Shown here piece after piece: positions 22,991 to 37,100 of a stretch of 64,000 bases of DNA. The first letter of the stretch is position 1. Every line of letters begins with the position of its first letter. The stretch covers positions 1,364,001 to 1,428,000 of the forward strand of contig JAGUCH010000004.1 of the NCBI GenBank assembly GCA_019096065.1, given 5' to 3'. The notes beneath the pieces were generated by a model, which was given only the letters and a program-made list of their open reading frames with translations, had not been told where the DNA came from and did not search any database. This stretch comes from Paracyclopina nana (Eukaryota; Arthropoda; Copepoda; Cyclopoida; Cyclopettidae). The position numbers and the translations under genes were made by a program.

Positions 22991-22996
22991 TTTATT
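22991..22996 (-). terminator. Polyadenylation signal of LSm4
   Basis: Plus-strand TTTATT, i.e. AATAAA on the minus strand, about 105 bp past the LSm4 stop. It lies only about 25 bp from the opposing TOPORS signal. Confidence 0.6.
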
Positions 22997-23100
22997 TGAA
23001 AACGGTTGTTGAGTGCGTAACGAAGAGGACCATTTTGTGTCACATTCTCTTCATTGTTCGTCATCAATTCATAGATCGCAGTTGAATTCCGGAATTCTTA

Positions 23101-23457
23101 TCAAAAGCCACCCCTTCCACGGCCTCCTCGACCTCGGCCTCCAAAATTACCACGATTTCCACCGCGACCACGGCCTCGACCACCTCCACGGCCTCCGCCT
23201 TTGGAGACAACGTCGTCTTTGACCATCTCTATGACCTCATCTGGAATCCTCAAGTACTTGATGGTGGAACCGCGAATGTAGCACTCGTTCATTTTCCAGA
23301 ATCTGTCTCCGTCTCTCGATGTGCAAATGACTTCGCGAAGGTTGATGTTCATCCAGTTGTCACACGACACAAGATGGCCGTTGTACGTTTCGCCGTTTTT
23401 CAGCTCTACCAACATGGGATGATTTTGAGCCGTTCGCAGCAGTGATAGGGGCAACAT
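23101..23457 (-). CDS. LSM4: U6 snRNA-associated Sm-like protein LSm4
   Basis: A single exon of 118 aa (human LSM4 is 139 aa). The Sm1 motif is [20 protein letters not shown] followed by MNINLREV; the Sm2 motif is [15 protein letters not shown]. The C-terminus is a Gly/Arg-rich tail with RGG repeats, diagnostic of LSm4 rather than other LSm proteins. LSm4 is a subunit of the cytoplasmic LSm1-7 ring (decapping) and the nuclear LSm2-8 ring (U6 snRNA); RGG tails are typical sites of arginine methylation. The start is the first [11 protein letters not shown], as in orthologues. No intron is needed. Confidence 0.96.
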   Translation of the reverse strand: MLPLSLLRTAQNHPMLVELKNGETYNGHLVSCDNWMNINLREVICTSRDGDRFWKMNECYIRGSTIKYLRIPDEVIEMVKDDVVSKGGGRGGGRGRGRGGNRGNFGGRGRGGRGRGGF

Positions 23458-25191
23458 GATGCAAAACGTTTTTTCCCCTTAGGAGTCTCCGCAAACAGTT
23501 CTTCTTTCAATTCTAAAGAATCCGAAACTTTGAATATGGCTAGCCAAAATCTTGAATCTTTTTCAAATCAAAACTACGTTTTACTTCATAAGTTCTACTC
23601 CTTCAATAAATTGACGGAATTTTCTTCAATGTTTTGATTTTTGTTTTCGCCGAAAATTACATGAAGTGGTTGATGGAGCTTTACCCAGAGAGGAAGCTAA
23701 TCTTTACACTGCTCAAATAGGAATTTAGCGCGCCAGGCTCGGGCCACCTTTTCAGCTATGATTTGTTCAAACTGAGGCGGGAACATTTCAAAGCCCCAAC
23801 TATTATTATTACATTGCATTCTAGAGTTTTTTTAAGTTTTGCTCTTAAAATTGAATTATAGCCCTTTTTTAGAGGCTGAAACTAGATCCAAAGGACGGAT
23901 AGACTTAATCCAGCTTGCATTCCTTGAAAAGCATAATGTGACTGCAAGCATTGCTTTGAGCGCTATAAATATTCTGATAACGCGATAGGATCATCAAATA
24001 CCCCATGACTCAAGACGAATCTAATTTACAATGCGTAAAGGACCGACAACATTTATCACTTGAAACTATTTGTTAACAGAGCCAAATCAGAATTTCAATT
24101 TTCCTTCAAATGTCTGTCAAGTCTCACGTAATCCATGTGTACAGTAGTTGCATTTCGTACGTAATCTTCACTCGCATGCATTTACCAACATGGTATCCCT
24201 AATGGAATTACTCGACGAGTTTTTTCATGGAAAAGAGCACTCAAGACTTCAAAGAATGTAAAGCAATTGCGCACTTGACAAGAAGCAAACCCTGGAGACC
24301 ATCATACCAGTTTAAGGCTTCTATACAGCACATTCTTGAGCTATTGCTTTCGAAGATGGATGAGCCTGTTGAAAAGGTGCAACGCGTCCCGCATTTCTCT
24401 CAAGCTGCGGTGACGGCGGCAATTTTTAGCTACATTTTATAGCTTCGTTTCTTTCAAAAGCCCAGTTGTTGCATTTGGAGAGCAGCTTGGAAAAATTAGC
24501 GATCTTGCAATTTCTAAGCTAACTCCAGACAAGCCGAAGAGAGCTGGGGAAGAATAACGCACAGAAGGTAAACAGTTACAAGGAGTATACTATATATACT
24601 GAGTTGAGCTAACTAGGCTCGAGTTTTGAAAGGTCATGTGTAAGAAGAAGGAAAAAGCAGCATTTAATGAAGTAGCAACATTTGGAACAGTCAGAAGAAG
24701 AATGTGAAAGCATTACCCTCTTTATTGTTTTTGATTCAAGTTGAAACATACAAGAGCAATATACGTTGATTTTTATTATTATGATAGGTGATGCAGTAAG
24801 TTACAATATAGCATGATTGTGAAAAGACAAGTATGAGCATCTACTGGTTCAACTTGAGTAGTATTTATTAAAAACCTGCGCTGATGACAATGATAGCTGT
24901 TTTAGAAGGCAAGTGGCATTGATTTTTGTTGAGAGAGATAGAGGAAAAAAGTAAGTCCACAGCTTAGCAAGGGTTTTCTTTTAGCATTGGATGATCATCA
25001 TCAAGGAGACACGAGTCGTTTCGCTCAATAAAGTCTTTAATGCCCAACACAATAATGGATGATTTTTAGTTCAAGAATGAATTGCGAATTCTCAATGCCC
25101 ACAAATTGCAGTATATATCTATGACATGTGTAACCGTACGTACTATATAAATGCTCCTCTCAGAAAGTAATGAAAAAAGGGGGAATGACAT
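23458..25191. other. Intergenic region
   Basis: AT-rich, between the LSm4 start (-) and the raver stop (-). A plus-strand open frame at about 24,227-24,442 has no recognisable domain. The raver 3' UTR probably occupies the right part; several TTTATT (minus-strand AATAAA) sites lie at about 24,720-24,865. Confidence 0.5.
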
Positions 25192-28100
25192 TCAATACTT
25201 GGCTTTCTTGTTCACGTAACTGGATGCATAATGTCCTCCCAGGCCTTGCGAATGTTGGCCGATGTAGGGCCCATCGGGACTTTGCTCAGGGCTTGGTGGG
25301 ATGGTCAGCCTTCGCTTTAAGCCCTGCTGATGCTGAGTTGTGGGCGACGGAGTGGTGTAGCCCGAGTTGTAGCCCGAGGCTGGCTGAGGATAGAGCATGG
25401 AGGCCAGTTGAGTTTGCGACACAATTGGCGCGCCTGGAGCGGCCGCCGGAGTGCCCATGAAGGCAAGATTCATGCTCGGAATGCTTTGCTGTCCAGGTGC
25501 AGCAGCCATGAAAGCAGCCTGCGTCACCACGGCAGGGAATCCCTGGATGCTAAAGATTTGAGGCTGAGCAAAAAACTGCTGCTGTTGCGAGGCCGGCTGC
25601 TGCTGTTGCTGCTGCTGCTGCTGAGATGGATGAATAAAGTAGGGTGGGTAAGGAAAGCCCATCAGGGATTGACCTCCATGATCGTACACGACAGGCCTCT
25701 GGTAGAGGCCATTCGTTGGAGGCTGCGTGGCCTGGATAAGAGGCTGTTGCTGTTGCTGCTGATGAGAAGTCACAGATGGCTTGGCCACTGCATCTGTGTT
25801 GCTAAGGCTGCCCAATAACTGGCTTAGATTCTGGGTGTTGAGAAGATCATTAAGGCCGTTGGAGGCCATTTCAGCTGCGTTGCTGCTGCTGCTGCTGCCA
25901 TTACTAGCCAGGCTGTTGGGATTGCCTAATAAAATTGGCCTCGATTTGGGGGTGTCCAGCAGCGCTGGCCTCGCGCCGTTGGAGGACTCGCTAGGACGAA
26001 AAACAGCGGCCAACGAGGGGTCTTTGGTCAGCTCATTGAGCTCAACTGCATTGGCAGGCTTTTCTCCGTTGGTGACGAGGTTCTGGAGCACGCTGACAAC
26101 CTGGGGATTCTGCAACACTGACGGCTCTCCGCTTTGACTTTGCATCTGCGCCGTGAGCAGGATCATGAGTGCAGCTTGAGCATTTGAGGGTGCTGGATTT
26201 GGCTCAGCAGAGGTCATGTGATGCTGCTGTTGCTGTTGTTGCTGCTGATGGACGACAGAGTAAGTGGATGTGGTCGAGGTTGGAAGCGGACGGCTCAGGC
26301 TTGAAGCCACTGAAGAGCTGGTTGGTATAGAAGCGCTTGAAGAAGAGATTACTGACGTCTGCTGCTGCTGCTGCTGTTGAGGGGCCGGAGGTTGTGGAAT
26401 TAAACTCGTGCCAGAAGACAGGTTCTGGATTTGCTCCTGGATGATGTTTTGCAGGTTCTGCGCGACTGTGAAAAAGATGAAAGCTTATTAGCACCTTTTT
26501 TTAGAGTAAACTCAAACAGCGCATTGCGGTTCTCTCTCTAAGTATATGCTTAGCGGTTTTCAGAAAGCTCTTAAAAGTTCAAGTGCTCCTGAAGCTGTTA
26601 TGGCAGACAAGTTTGAGGTCTCTTGCCAATGAGGAATCTAACGAATGAATTGCTTACATGCTGGGTTTTGAGCCGTCAACTTTTGTAATTGAGAGTAGAC
26701 GTTGGCCGTGGGCGTATCTTGCAACAGGGCTTTCTTCTTCGTGTCAGGTGGGGCGTTGACAGCCTGTAATGGAAATAAAAGATAATCATCACATGCGTGA
26801 GCCTAAATATGCAGGCTGTTCACGCTTATTAGCACAACCAAAAGCATGCAATGCTCCAAAGTTACAACACGCTTTTGCCCCAATTTGAGCATATATTCCA
26901 CTAAAATCTACCCATATACATTATTATTCCCTGTATGCATGTTATATTGTAATCTGGTTTCTTGGCTCAAATTAAGGGCGGCCGTACTTGGATCGACTAG
27001 GACATCCTGTCCCTGGATAGACTGCAACAGATCATCCCTGGATAGACTATGAGAACATACTGCCCTTGGATTAACAAGACGGGACTGTACTTGGATCGAC
27101 AGTCATGACAGAGAAGCACCTGGGTCGACTAGAACGAACTGTACTTGGACAGGCTGGCAGACCGCATTGTACCTGCATCAAAAAGCGGATCGTCCTTGGA
27201 TCGACTGTCAGAACGAACAGTCCCTGAATAGACTAGAACCAACTAGCAAGAATTTTTTATTTTCACCAAATTGCAAGACTATCCAAGTTGGGCTTTGGGG
27301 ACCAAAGACTTATGGGCAAAGAAACTATTATGTTTCTCCAGTCGATCCATGGACGATTCGTTTTGTCGATTCTAGGACTGTTCGCCTAGTCTATCCAGGT
27401 AATGTTCGTTTTCATTGTCTAACCAAATACAGTCAGTCCTAGTCTATCTAAGGACTGTGTGTTCCCGTAGTCGATCCGAGGATGATTCGTTTTGTCGATC
27501 CAAGTCCGGCTCGTCATAGTCTATCCACGGACGATCCGTTGTCGACCCAAGGGTATGAGTCCGTGCCCCAAATTATGCCTAGTTTACCTGCATGTAAATG
27601 TTGATTGCATTCACGCCTGGAATGCAGAAATGAACTCTGATCCGCTTGCCGTGGAAGTTGAGCAGATGCGTGATTTTTTGCGTCTCCTCCGTATCGACGG
27701 GGTTGAAGAACTCGACGAGGCCCCAGTCCTGGATGACACCTTTGGGCATGGCAATCTGACAATAGGGTGGCGGCTTGATGGCGGAGAAGATCTTGCGGAA
27801 TTCACTCATGTCCCTGAAATCCGCCGGCAAGTGGTCCACATACAGAGCCTTGGAATGGAGGCTGCCGAACGAGATATGCGAGGAGTTGAGCCAATCACAG
27901 TCCAATTTGTAAACGTCGTGCTCATGCTGCCGGTCGGTGACGGAGCGGCCGTCCAGCAGGTGTCTGGCCTGAGCCGCGGCCTCGGATGACACGTACTTGA
28001 TGAGGCCGTAGCCTTTGGAGTCGCCCGTCCTCTCGGAGATCATGAGGAAGGCTTCGCGCACTTTGCCGTACGCGGCTGCCAAATTGAAGAACTCCTCATC

Positions 28101-31100
28101 GGTGTACGACATTGGGAGCTTGGCCACGCATAGCCAGCCGTCAGAGTTGCCCACGCACACCGACACCTCCTTGTTGCGAATGAACACGTTTTGCCTCGAC
28201 TCTGGCCAGTCGTCGAGCAGCTCGGGGAAATCGAGCGTCAATTTGGCACTGGCCTTAAACCGGCCGTCGTTCCTCTCGATGGTCACGCTCACGATACCGA
28301 GGTCGGGGAAGGCCTCGCGAATGTCCTGCAATATCAATAGTATTATTAATAACTTATTCCATATTTTAAAGATATAGATATCTTTTTCTACGCTAGGTGG
28401 CGCTACTGCAGAGGGGTAAACGCTACCAGAAATGGATTTTTTCTTTAGATTAGTATTTTGGCGTTTTTGAAGGGCAAGTGGGCAAAATAGTAAGTTTTTT
28501 TTTCTGCTTTGATCTGATCCTCCGATCTGGTATGAAGCGAGACGCGCATTTTCCGCTAGATGGCGCTGCGGCGAGTTGCACTATCACGATGCCATCTAGC
28601 GATGTCAAGAGTCACTCGGTTGACTTGGATTCCTCGGAAGCAAACGGAAAGCCGTGCGATCTTTTTTGAAATCTCAGAGCACTACAGAGTGTATACATGT
28701 AAAGGATGATGTCGATAAATTTACTTGAGCCATCAATTGTCCCGCGCGCGCGCTCGCGAAAAATGGAGTTGATTTTGAGGGTATTAAGGGGTTGAGAAGA
28801 CACGTCGTTTCGAGTGCAAAGTCATGTTTTTCTTCTTGATAGAGGGGCTGCACTCTAGGAGCCATAAAGGCCATGCACGAGGAAAAATTGCCGCAGTAGC
28901 TCACTGTTTCTGCCAGCCTTTCCCCGGGGTGCATTGGTGAAAATGGCGCCAGCAGCCTCCCAAGAATAACAACTACGTATACTGCACTCTCTATAGCTGT
29001 AGTGGGAGAGGGGTAAGCCGGAAATTTGTCGTACTCCGGCGCCTTTTCATCTTCGTCATCATCATCCTTTCAAGGATCCTTGAGCACTTCATTTACAACC
29101 GCAATTCTTCAGCAGCAGAAGAAGAAGAAGTGTAGCTAGGGCTTTCTCTTAAATTGGCTGCAATACATATACCCTGCTACACAATGCAAACAACTAATGG
29201 GACCAAGCAGACCCAATAAGAAACTTTCCCACCTCATCCCCAACTTCCCATGGGACTGAGTGAAATTTCTGCGAAAAAAAGAAACTTTGCTGTGCGGCTC
29301 GAGCAAAGCTTTTCGGGCCGAATTTATGGACTGGCGCAGTATTTTCATATACACCGCACACAAAGAAAATTGGTATTTTGCTTTCGCTGTCACCTCAATA
29401 TAATGGCTGATTTTGACGAATTCTCTATTAAAAGCAGTGGAAGCACTCTTTTTTTTGAAATATTGGACCAAGGCAAAAAATCCCATCTCGCGCTTAACCG
29501 AGCAAAGGATGAAGAAGCCTTTCAAGAGTGAGTCGCGGTTTCTTATAATAACCGCGGATTACAGCCGAATTTTCATCAACTGCAAACAGTGGATTTGGAT
29601 ATACAGTATCGCGTGCCACAGTTAAACTAAAGGCTTAAAAAGCTGGAAATATGACCATGTCAGACAGCCGAGGAGGAAAAAGTTTCGTATGATGGATAAG
29701 GAAAAAAGTTGAGAGAGACTTTTCATGATACCTCTGCGAGAAGTTGTATTTTATTCAAAAGCTCGAAAAGTTAATATTTATCATGATGGCTTCGTGCCAA
29801 TTCTTGGCCCACGCAACTTTTGCTACTCTTACCAATTATTGTCAAAAGTGAAAGCAACAAGACACAATGACGGATTTATGCAGGAGGAGAACTCGCAATG
29901 TTAATGTACATAGCTGAAATTCAGTGGCTGCCCCACAACAACACACACAAAAAGTGGAGCTAGCATTTCGCGATTTGTGGACACTTAATGATCCGCATTC
30001 TTTGATGTGTGCAGTACTCGCATACTAGAACATACCCGGGATAAATTAGCTCTCCCTTGAGAATGTTGTCAGCTTCCATCAGCCCTGCTGTGTTATATTT
30101 TTCCAGGCAAAAATAGGCTTTCCTTAAATTAGCGTCATTCATCCGGAGAAGCCCTGATGACCAAGGCTTGGCCTAATTCCGGAAATTCTTCAACAACAAA
30201 AGCACTGACGGAACTCGAGCAGCACTAAATCATTCTATACTGTATGGCTGCGCAGAGGATTGCTTATGCTGGGATTAGCATTTCACTGACCCTACGCCTT
30301 AACATAGCTTACATTTCACGTACTACTTATTGATGGCACCAACAGCTTTATGGCGTGCTAAGCTAAGTAACACACCATTTCTCTCCTTCGCCAAGCAAAC
30401 ATTGACCATCATTATTATGAGCTTTTCCCGGCCAGGATTCAATTATCTCGATCCCCTGCTTTCGGTCCCAGAAAGAAAAGGGGATGATGACTGGAAACGA
30501 TAATCTCCTTTCCCGTAGTACTACATTGAAAGTAGAAGACCAGCTGGTATAGAGCTAAATAAGGCAATTTTCATACAGAATGCCCCACTGTTTATGCTGT
30601 GAGAGAACGGATCGGGCTGCAAGTCGAGCTCAGTGGGGCTAGCGCTACGCAGTGCGTGCACGGCACCCAGCGCGTCGCCTGATAAAACGCCTTAGAAACA
30701 TAGGCTCGATTTGCTACTCCGAAAACGGCGGCGCAATCTGTAGAAACTAATGAACGCAGAGGCGCGTTCATCTTTCACCCAGTGGGTCAATTAGGTCGTG
30801 TGATACAGAATGCCTGACCACACATCCAAGCACAAAAATGGCGGAATACAATGGTGAAAAGAGAAAACACAACACAGAGTGTGAGAGTTTGGAGAGCTTA
30901 AAATCGTGCACAAGTTGGGAATGTCCCTTGGGAAATCCGAGCTAGTCATATGGATCTATTTAAATTGCTCCCTAGACCATATCTACACCATGGTTTCGTT
31001 TTTAGTGCAAATATTTTAGGGTCCTCACTACAGTTGACTGGCAAGAGCTCTGGTGGCAGCTCTTATCATGAATTGCCATTGAAATGAAAGAGGATGGAAG

Positions 31101-34100
31101 AAGAGCTAGGACGAGAGATGGGGAAAAAAAGCTGCACTTAATGCCATAAAATGTAACTAACTTTCCTCACAGGCTCCACCAGCAAAAGCAACTTTTTCCA
31201 TTTCTGCAGCTATTGTCAAGTACAAAAATTAATTAATGAGGCTTCTACTTCAAGCCCAAAAGCGAATGTCTGATTTCAGTGCTATTTGGCCGGAAAATGC
31301 ATTTAGGTTTCATCCAATAAAGTAGTATTTGAAAATGGACTTTTTTGCTTCTGCTCGAGCCATAGCAAAAAGTTTGCTGCAGCTTCGTATATATATACGC
31401 CACTCAGTTGTCATAAAAAAAGAGCAGGGTATAAGAACATACCATAAATGATGACAACGAAATGTCCTACTGCTCGCAAGTAAAGTAGAAAGCTGTCTAG
31501 CCAAAAAAAAAGAGGAACCCTCCTCTCAACTTAATTCATTTACAGTCATAGTACAGACGTAAAAGAACAACTCTTGAATGATGCCATAAGTTGGCGGGAA
31601 AAGTTTGGCTACAGAAATTGCCATCATATCTACAAGTTAGTGACATCAAAAAAGACTACGCAACAACTAAGCTACCTACTGAAAACCATTATTAAAAAAC
31701 TAGTTCTATACTGGTTATTTGACCTCGTTTTGGGGGCTGAAAAAAGAAAGTCCTTTGAAGCCACTTTGTGGAAATATTTGAAAACGTTGAAATGACGAAA
31801 ACGCAAGCTCGGAGGCAGGAGCCATCAAGTTAGCGTCAGAAACAGCCTCAATTATTGCAAGTTCCCAACGAATTTCCAGCTTGCTGTACTGCCGACTTCC
31901 TCTGCACAGTCCTACTTCTCGTGTAGATGTGGGCATTTCACCTAAAGTATGCTCATGGGAGGGGGAAAAGGAGCGCAAAACAAATGCCAATAAAGTTAGC
32001 AGCAGAAAGAGTTGGCCATTTGGCAGTCGCTCCTGGCCGCCATTAAAAAAATAAAGGCCGCAAAATAAGAAAGAAAGGGCCTTTGGTCTTTTGCAGTTGT
32101 TTCACAGCAGTAATAAATCTTGACGCGAGTGAACTTCAAAATAAATTTTTTCTCGTCAAAGCCCTCGCCACTTTTCACGCAAAGAAGAAATTCAATAGAA
32201 TATCATTTCTTCTCCTCGATGTGTATACAGAAGGGAAAAATCTGCAAAGGAAAAAAGGGAAACTTCCTTCTGCCTAAATGATCACTGCTACGAGATATAT
32301 ATTCGCTGCATGAATTGTTTTTCCTTTTCTGCATGCATATATCGAGGAAATCTATCTTACGAGCTCGCTCCTTTTTTTTGGCTCGCAAAGGAAAATATAT
32401 TTATCATCGTATCACATCCTATTGTCATCGCATATACATCATAACGCATATTAAGCTTTCAGACCTTTTTCCACGGGGGGCAAACACCCGCACCTTGTTA
32501 GCTGCAAATTAAAGCATGATACTAGAAAAAATTGGCGTCACTAACAACCTCGCCCTTTTGGCCTTCATTAGCGGTCAAAAAAGAGGACTATTACAGCTGC
32601 AAATATCATGATAAATGGAAGTGCGCGCTGACCCACAAATGATGGCCGAAAAAATACGGTTCACATCACGAGTGAAAGCATATCAACTTTCCAGCCTGTA
32701 GTATCTTCCTTGACCACTTTTTTGTAGTAAAAGAATCTCCGCTTTGAAATTCGAAATGGCAAATGCCACTGGGATATTTGTGGGCCATGTCACAGCAGCT
32801 ACTTTTACAATAACACCGAAGCTTTCAAAAGTGATTGACGCTTCACGAAATTGGTCTTGAAAGCGCAAGTTTCCTGCTGCTCCTACGAGTTTCCACGAGT
32901 GGCTGTCGAAAAATTCAATTCAAAGAAGAACAAAAGAAACAGCACTGCTTTCCCTGCTTAATCTTGCTATATACACATGTGGAGCCAGAGAGAGGGAGAG
33001 AAAGGTCATACCAGCCTTTGATAAAGAGGAAAATTTGATTAATAACTCAGCTCTGAACTTCTGCTGTTTGATAACGTAGCAGCAGCAGCAAAATTAGTTA
33101 AAGAGCTTTCCTCGTTTGGGACTCGCGCGCGAGTTCAATCAATAGGTTTTTTTGCTGTATGTATGATGGCAAGTTGGACTTTTGAATGTCTTCATCAGCT
33201 ATTCCATATGGAGCACAAAGTAGGCCTCTCACTCAGTTTGTTATTCAGCTGCCCAAAACTCGCGCATGGCAAAGTTTGTGAGGAAAAGTTAGCAATTCCA
33301 TGTGTCAAGTGTATACAGATCGTCCCACCGTTGAATAATAATCAAACGAGCCAATTCACATTAGTATCATAACACTAACATTGATGCAGAGCGATCCTAG
33401 CGGCCTTTGAGGGCAACAGCTGGGATTTTCAGCTGACACTGCTTGAGAAAAGAAACTGAGCTGCCGCGTTTTTGTGACCCTATGATAGTTCGAAATAAAG
33501 GCCCTAGCACATAATATCATTTAAGGAATTACTCCATGGCGCAAAAATAATTTGGGTCTGAATCTATCATATCCATATGATACTTAATGTAATGATTGTA
33601 GAGTAACCATTGAGAGTAATTTAAAAAAATTAAAATAATTGACTCGACTCATCAAGATGAAACTTGATCTTGAGCTCAACTCCCGAGTGTTTCAACATAA
33701 ATGTCGGTAGATGGTGCGTCTTTGTTATGATACTGTTGCCTATATTAGGCTGATTATGAGGAGCTCAGCTCGAGTCCTGACTTTTGCTCCGATTTCTGTG
33801 GGACGATCTGCAGAACGTCATTTTATTTCGAGCACATGTAAAGTAGATCAAGTTTAGCAAGACTTCAGAAGTACTTCAATCTTGATCTTGGCCACGTCTT
33901 CTATGAAAATGGCCAATAAACTTGAATAATACATGGGGCGTGAAGCTTATGTGGAATAACAAGCCTCGGAGTGTTAGCTCAGAGATGGCTTTATGCATGA
34001 AAGGTTTCGGCCATTTATGTAAATGCTGCTGCTGCGCCCGCATTTCGACTACACACAGCCAAAAAGCAAAGATAGCCAATGCAATGAGCAGTACCAGCAA

Positions 34101-37100
34101 AGATAGCCAATGCAATGAGCAGTACCATAGCAGCAGAAATGGAGGCCAATAGCAACTGGGTGGTGAAAATCCTCATATCTGCCATTTCCACCCTCAGCAA
34201 TTCAACATGGCATTGATATGACCCAAATCCTCGGAAAATACTTCCTTGGTGAGATGATCATAATACAATATGGCCACCCTGTATGCAGTGCTCGTGTGAT
34301 ACTCGACAGGTACATTTACTTCTCATTGGTATGCTCAAAGCGGACTTATATCCCGTTCATGTGCAAAGTTGCTTTTCGGAAAGTAAAAAATTGTCAATAG
34401 GCAACGGAGTTTTGCTATCAAACCACTTAGGAAGGGCTTCTCAACTAGTTGAACCAGGAATCGAGTTAACAAATTTAGGGCAATATTCCGATAAACATTG
34501 ATTATTTCACCAGTTTCAAACATGTAATAACTCTGCAATTTTTGAGTTGCTTCATGTGAATTTGTGAGAAACATATTGATTCAGAAGTAACCAGTTTGGC
34601 ACTGAAATTGAAATAAGCTTTGTGAGTGCTTACTATTCAATAGTCTTAAAATTGACCCGTTTTTTCCAAAGTGTTAGCATCAGCAGAAGTTTACTTTTGA
34701 GATTGTCGTAAGACAATTTTTCTCCTTTCCATAAGGCGTCCCGACGTGCATTATCGTAAGGAATTTGGGGGCACATGAACGGGATATTATATGTATGTGT
34801 ATATCGAGCTCGCACGCAAGCAACCTCTTAGCAGTAATATGTGGAAAACGTGGTTGAAAGCTCGTCAGAGTCAGCAGGCGTTGGAGCCGAATGAGCCCCA
34901 TTAAGACAGTCATTTTCCATTTTACTTTATCCTAGCTACCAACCAAGAATGGGACGTGTGCTGAATTTATATGCAAAAAGAAAGCCCAACGGCAGCCTCG
35001 CTGTACTCCCATGTATGGTTATAAACTCAAATCTTCCTTTCTCCGCCCAACTTCGTCGAGCCACGATAATTGTATAATTTCCAAGGGGAAGCAGAAAAAG
35101 CAAACTTCTTTCCCTGCCATTAATTCGGAATAGCCAGAAATCTGAGGGCCGAAATTCGGGAAAGCTGGAGAAGTGACTTGCAACTTCAATCTGGAGTCAT
35201 GCAAACGCACACTTTTCACTATGCTCCAGCATTGCAGTGCAACGCGAGTGAAACATGATATGGTTCTCCACTATACACGATAGCAACTTGCTTCGAGCGG
35301 AGCGGAGCCAAGAAAGACGCTTTGCATAATTTGAGTGCATAAAGAAAGCTATTCAAAATCTTTGCTCTGACAATTTGGTGCTCAAGTACTTAGTCATTTC
35401 TCATTGCTTTTTCTATGTTTTTTCTAAATATAATGAAAAGTAGGAGGGTGCTCGAATAATCCAAGGCACTCAACGTCTCGCCGTGGACGCCTAAGTGGAA
35501 TAATGACAATTTATTTTCCAATAATAAAGTAATTTCTAGTTGGTTATCTAAAAAGGTGTAAAGTTGGAGGATGCTCGAATCATCCAAGGCGCTCAACTCC
35601 TCGCCGTGGACGCCTAACTGGCATAATTTGAAGAACGCATCAAGAAGCCGCTTTTTTTAGTATTCTAGCTTGCTTTTCTCCGCCGCAGCCGAAACTAATA
35701 ACATGGCTTACATTGGGCTTGCTTGGCTATTTACCTTTGGCAAATAGGCATTGCACATATGCTGGTCATAAGGCTGTACTGCAACTAAATAATAATAAAA
35801 GAGGAAAACTCGCACGGCTTTTTCCGCCAAGTCAATACAACAATAACAAACCGCAAAGAAATAACAAATAACAATTAAGTCGCCAAAACAATTGTTTGCG
35901 CGTCCCGTTTGTTAATGCTATAGAATACAAATACAAAGCTCTGTTGCTTGTCAGGAAAAGCAATTTGTCATTTACGAGCTCGCTGATCCCCAAATTGACA
36001 TCTCACAGAGAGAGAGAGCAAATTGAATTCTGTAAGTGGCTTTCTAATTCATGTCATCGTGGCTTTTTGTTGGCAGAGAAAAAAATTAGAACATTCAACA
36101 GCTCGACAATCCAACAAGGAAATTGGTTAAGCTGGGCAAGACAACGTGAAAGATTGAAGGGAACGATGATGCACCATTGAGCAAGAAACTTTTCCCCTTT
36201 GAAGTCTTTATATTCATTTCCTCCACTTACCAAGAATACGCACATGGTCTCTATAAAGAGAGAAAGGAAGTTAACTCTTGGGCTTTGATGTCAATATGAT
36301 GTCGAGAAATCCGGGAGAAGCAGCTTTCCCATTTACATATCTGCTATTTTTTTTAAGGGTCAGCCTCCTCTATATTGGTGTGAGGAATTTTTTAGCCGTC
36401 CTCTGTGTCATTTTGACCAGCTGAACAACGATTTTTTCCCCACGTCGGATCATTGGCCAGGAGGAATCCATCTACTTTGTCAATTACGTCCACGACAATA
36501 AATTGCCATAGCTTCAACCCCATTATTTTCTGCCATTCAATATATATTACTATTAGCTGAGACGGCTGAGCAGTACATAAGCTCCGATCATATAATTTCC
36601 ATGATTTTTCATTGTTGTTTGTTGTAGAGGAGGATAATGAACATTATGCATCTACAAGTGGATAATGATCATTATGCCTCACTTGATCTTTGCGCCATCT
36701 ATCTTATTTATAAATAATAGAAAAAAAGGAAGGTGGCAGCAAGAATCGAACCGTGGTCACCCAGGTAGCGCGCCGACGCTCTACCCCTAAGCCATCAATT
36801 TGATTATGAAAATTGCTTAGAAGCAAGCGATTAAATAACGTGGCCAAACGGGCCGGCGCGGTAGTCCTGAAACGGGCCGGCGCGGTAGTCCTGAGTACAG
36901 CTCAAACTGCAGCTCCGATCGGAACGAAATTTTGAAGGGTTCATGGTTTCTCGGTACAATTTCCAAATACCAAATTAAAACTAGCATTAAATTACATAAT
37001 AAACGGTGGAATAAAATTGGGCAGATGTCATGCTACCGTAGGCCGGCCGGCCGGCCACCTTTAGGCTGTTTTTCGGAACTAAGTTTTGAGAACGATCTGC

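Noticed and set aside
24227-24442. 71-codon plus-strand frame between LSm4 and raver
   Set aside because: No domain, AT-rich, no supporting splice or polyadenylation context.
36724-36800. Functional tRNA gene
   Set aside because: A and B boxes are present but acceptor and T stems do not pair, so it fits a tRNA-derived repeat better.
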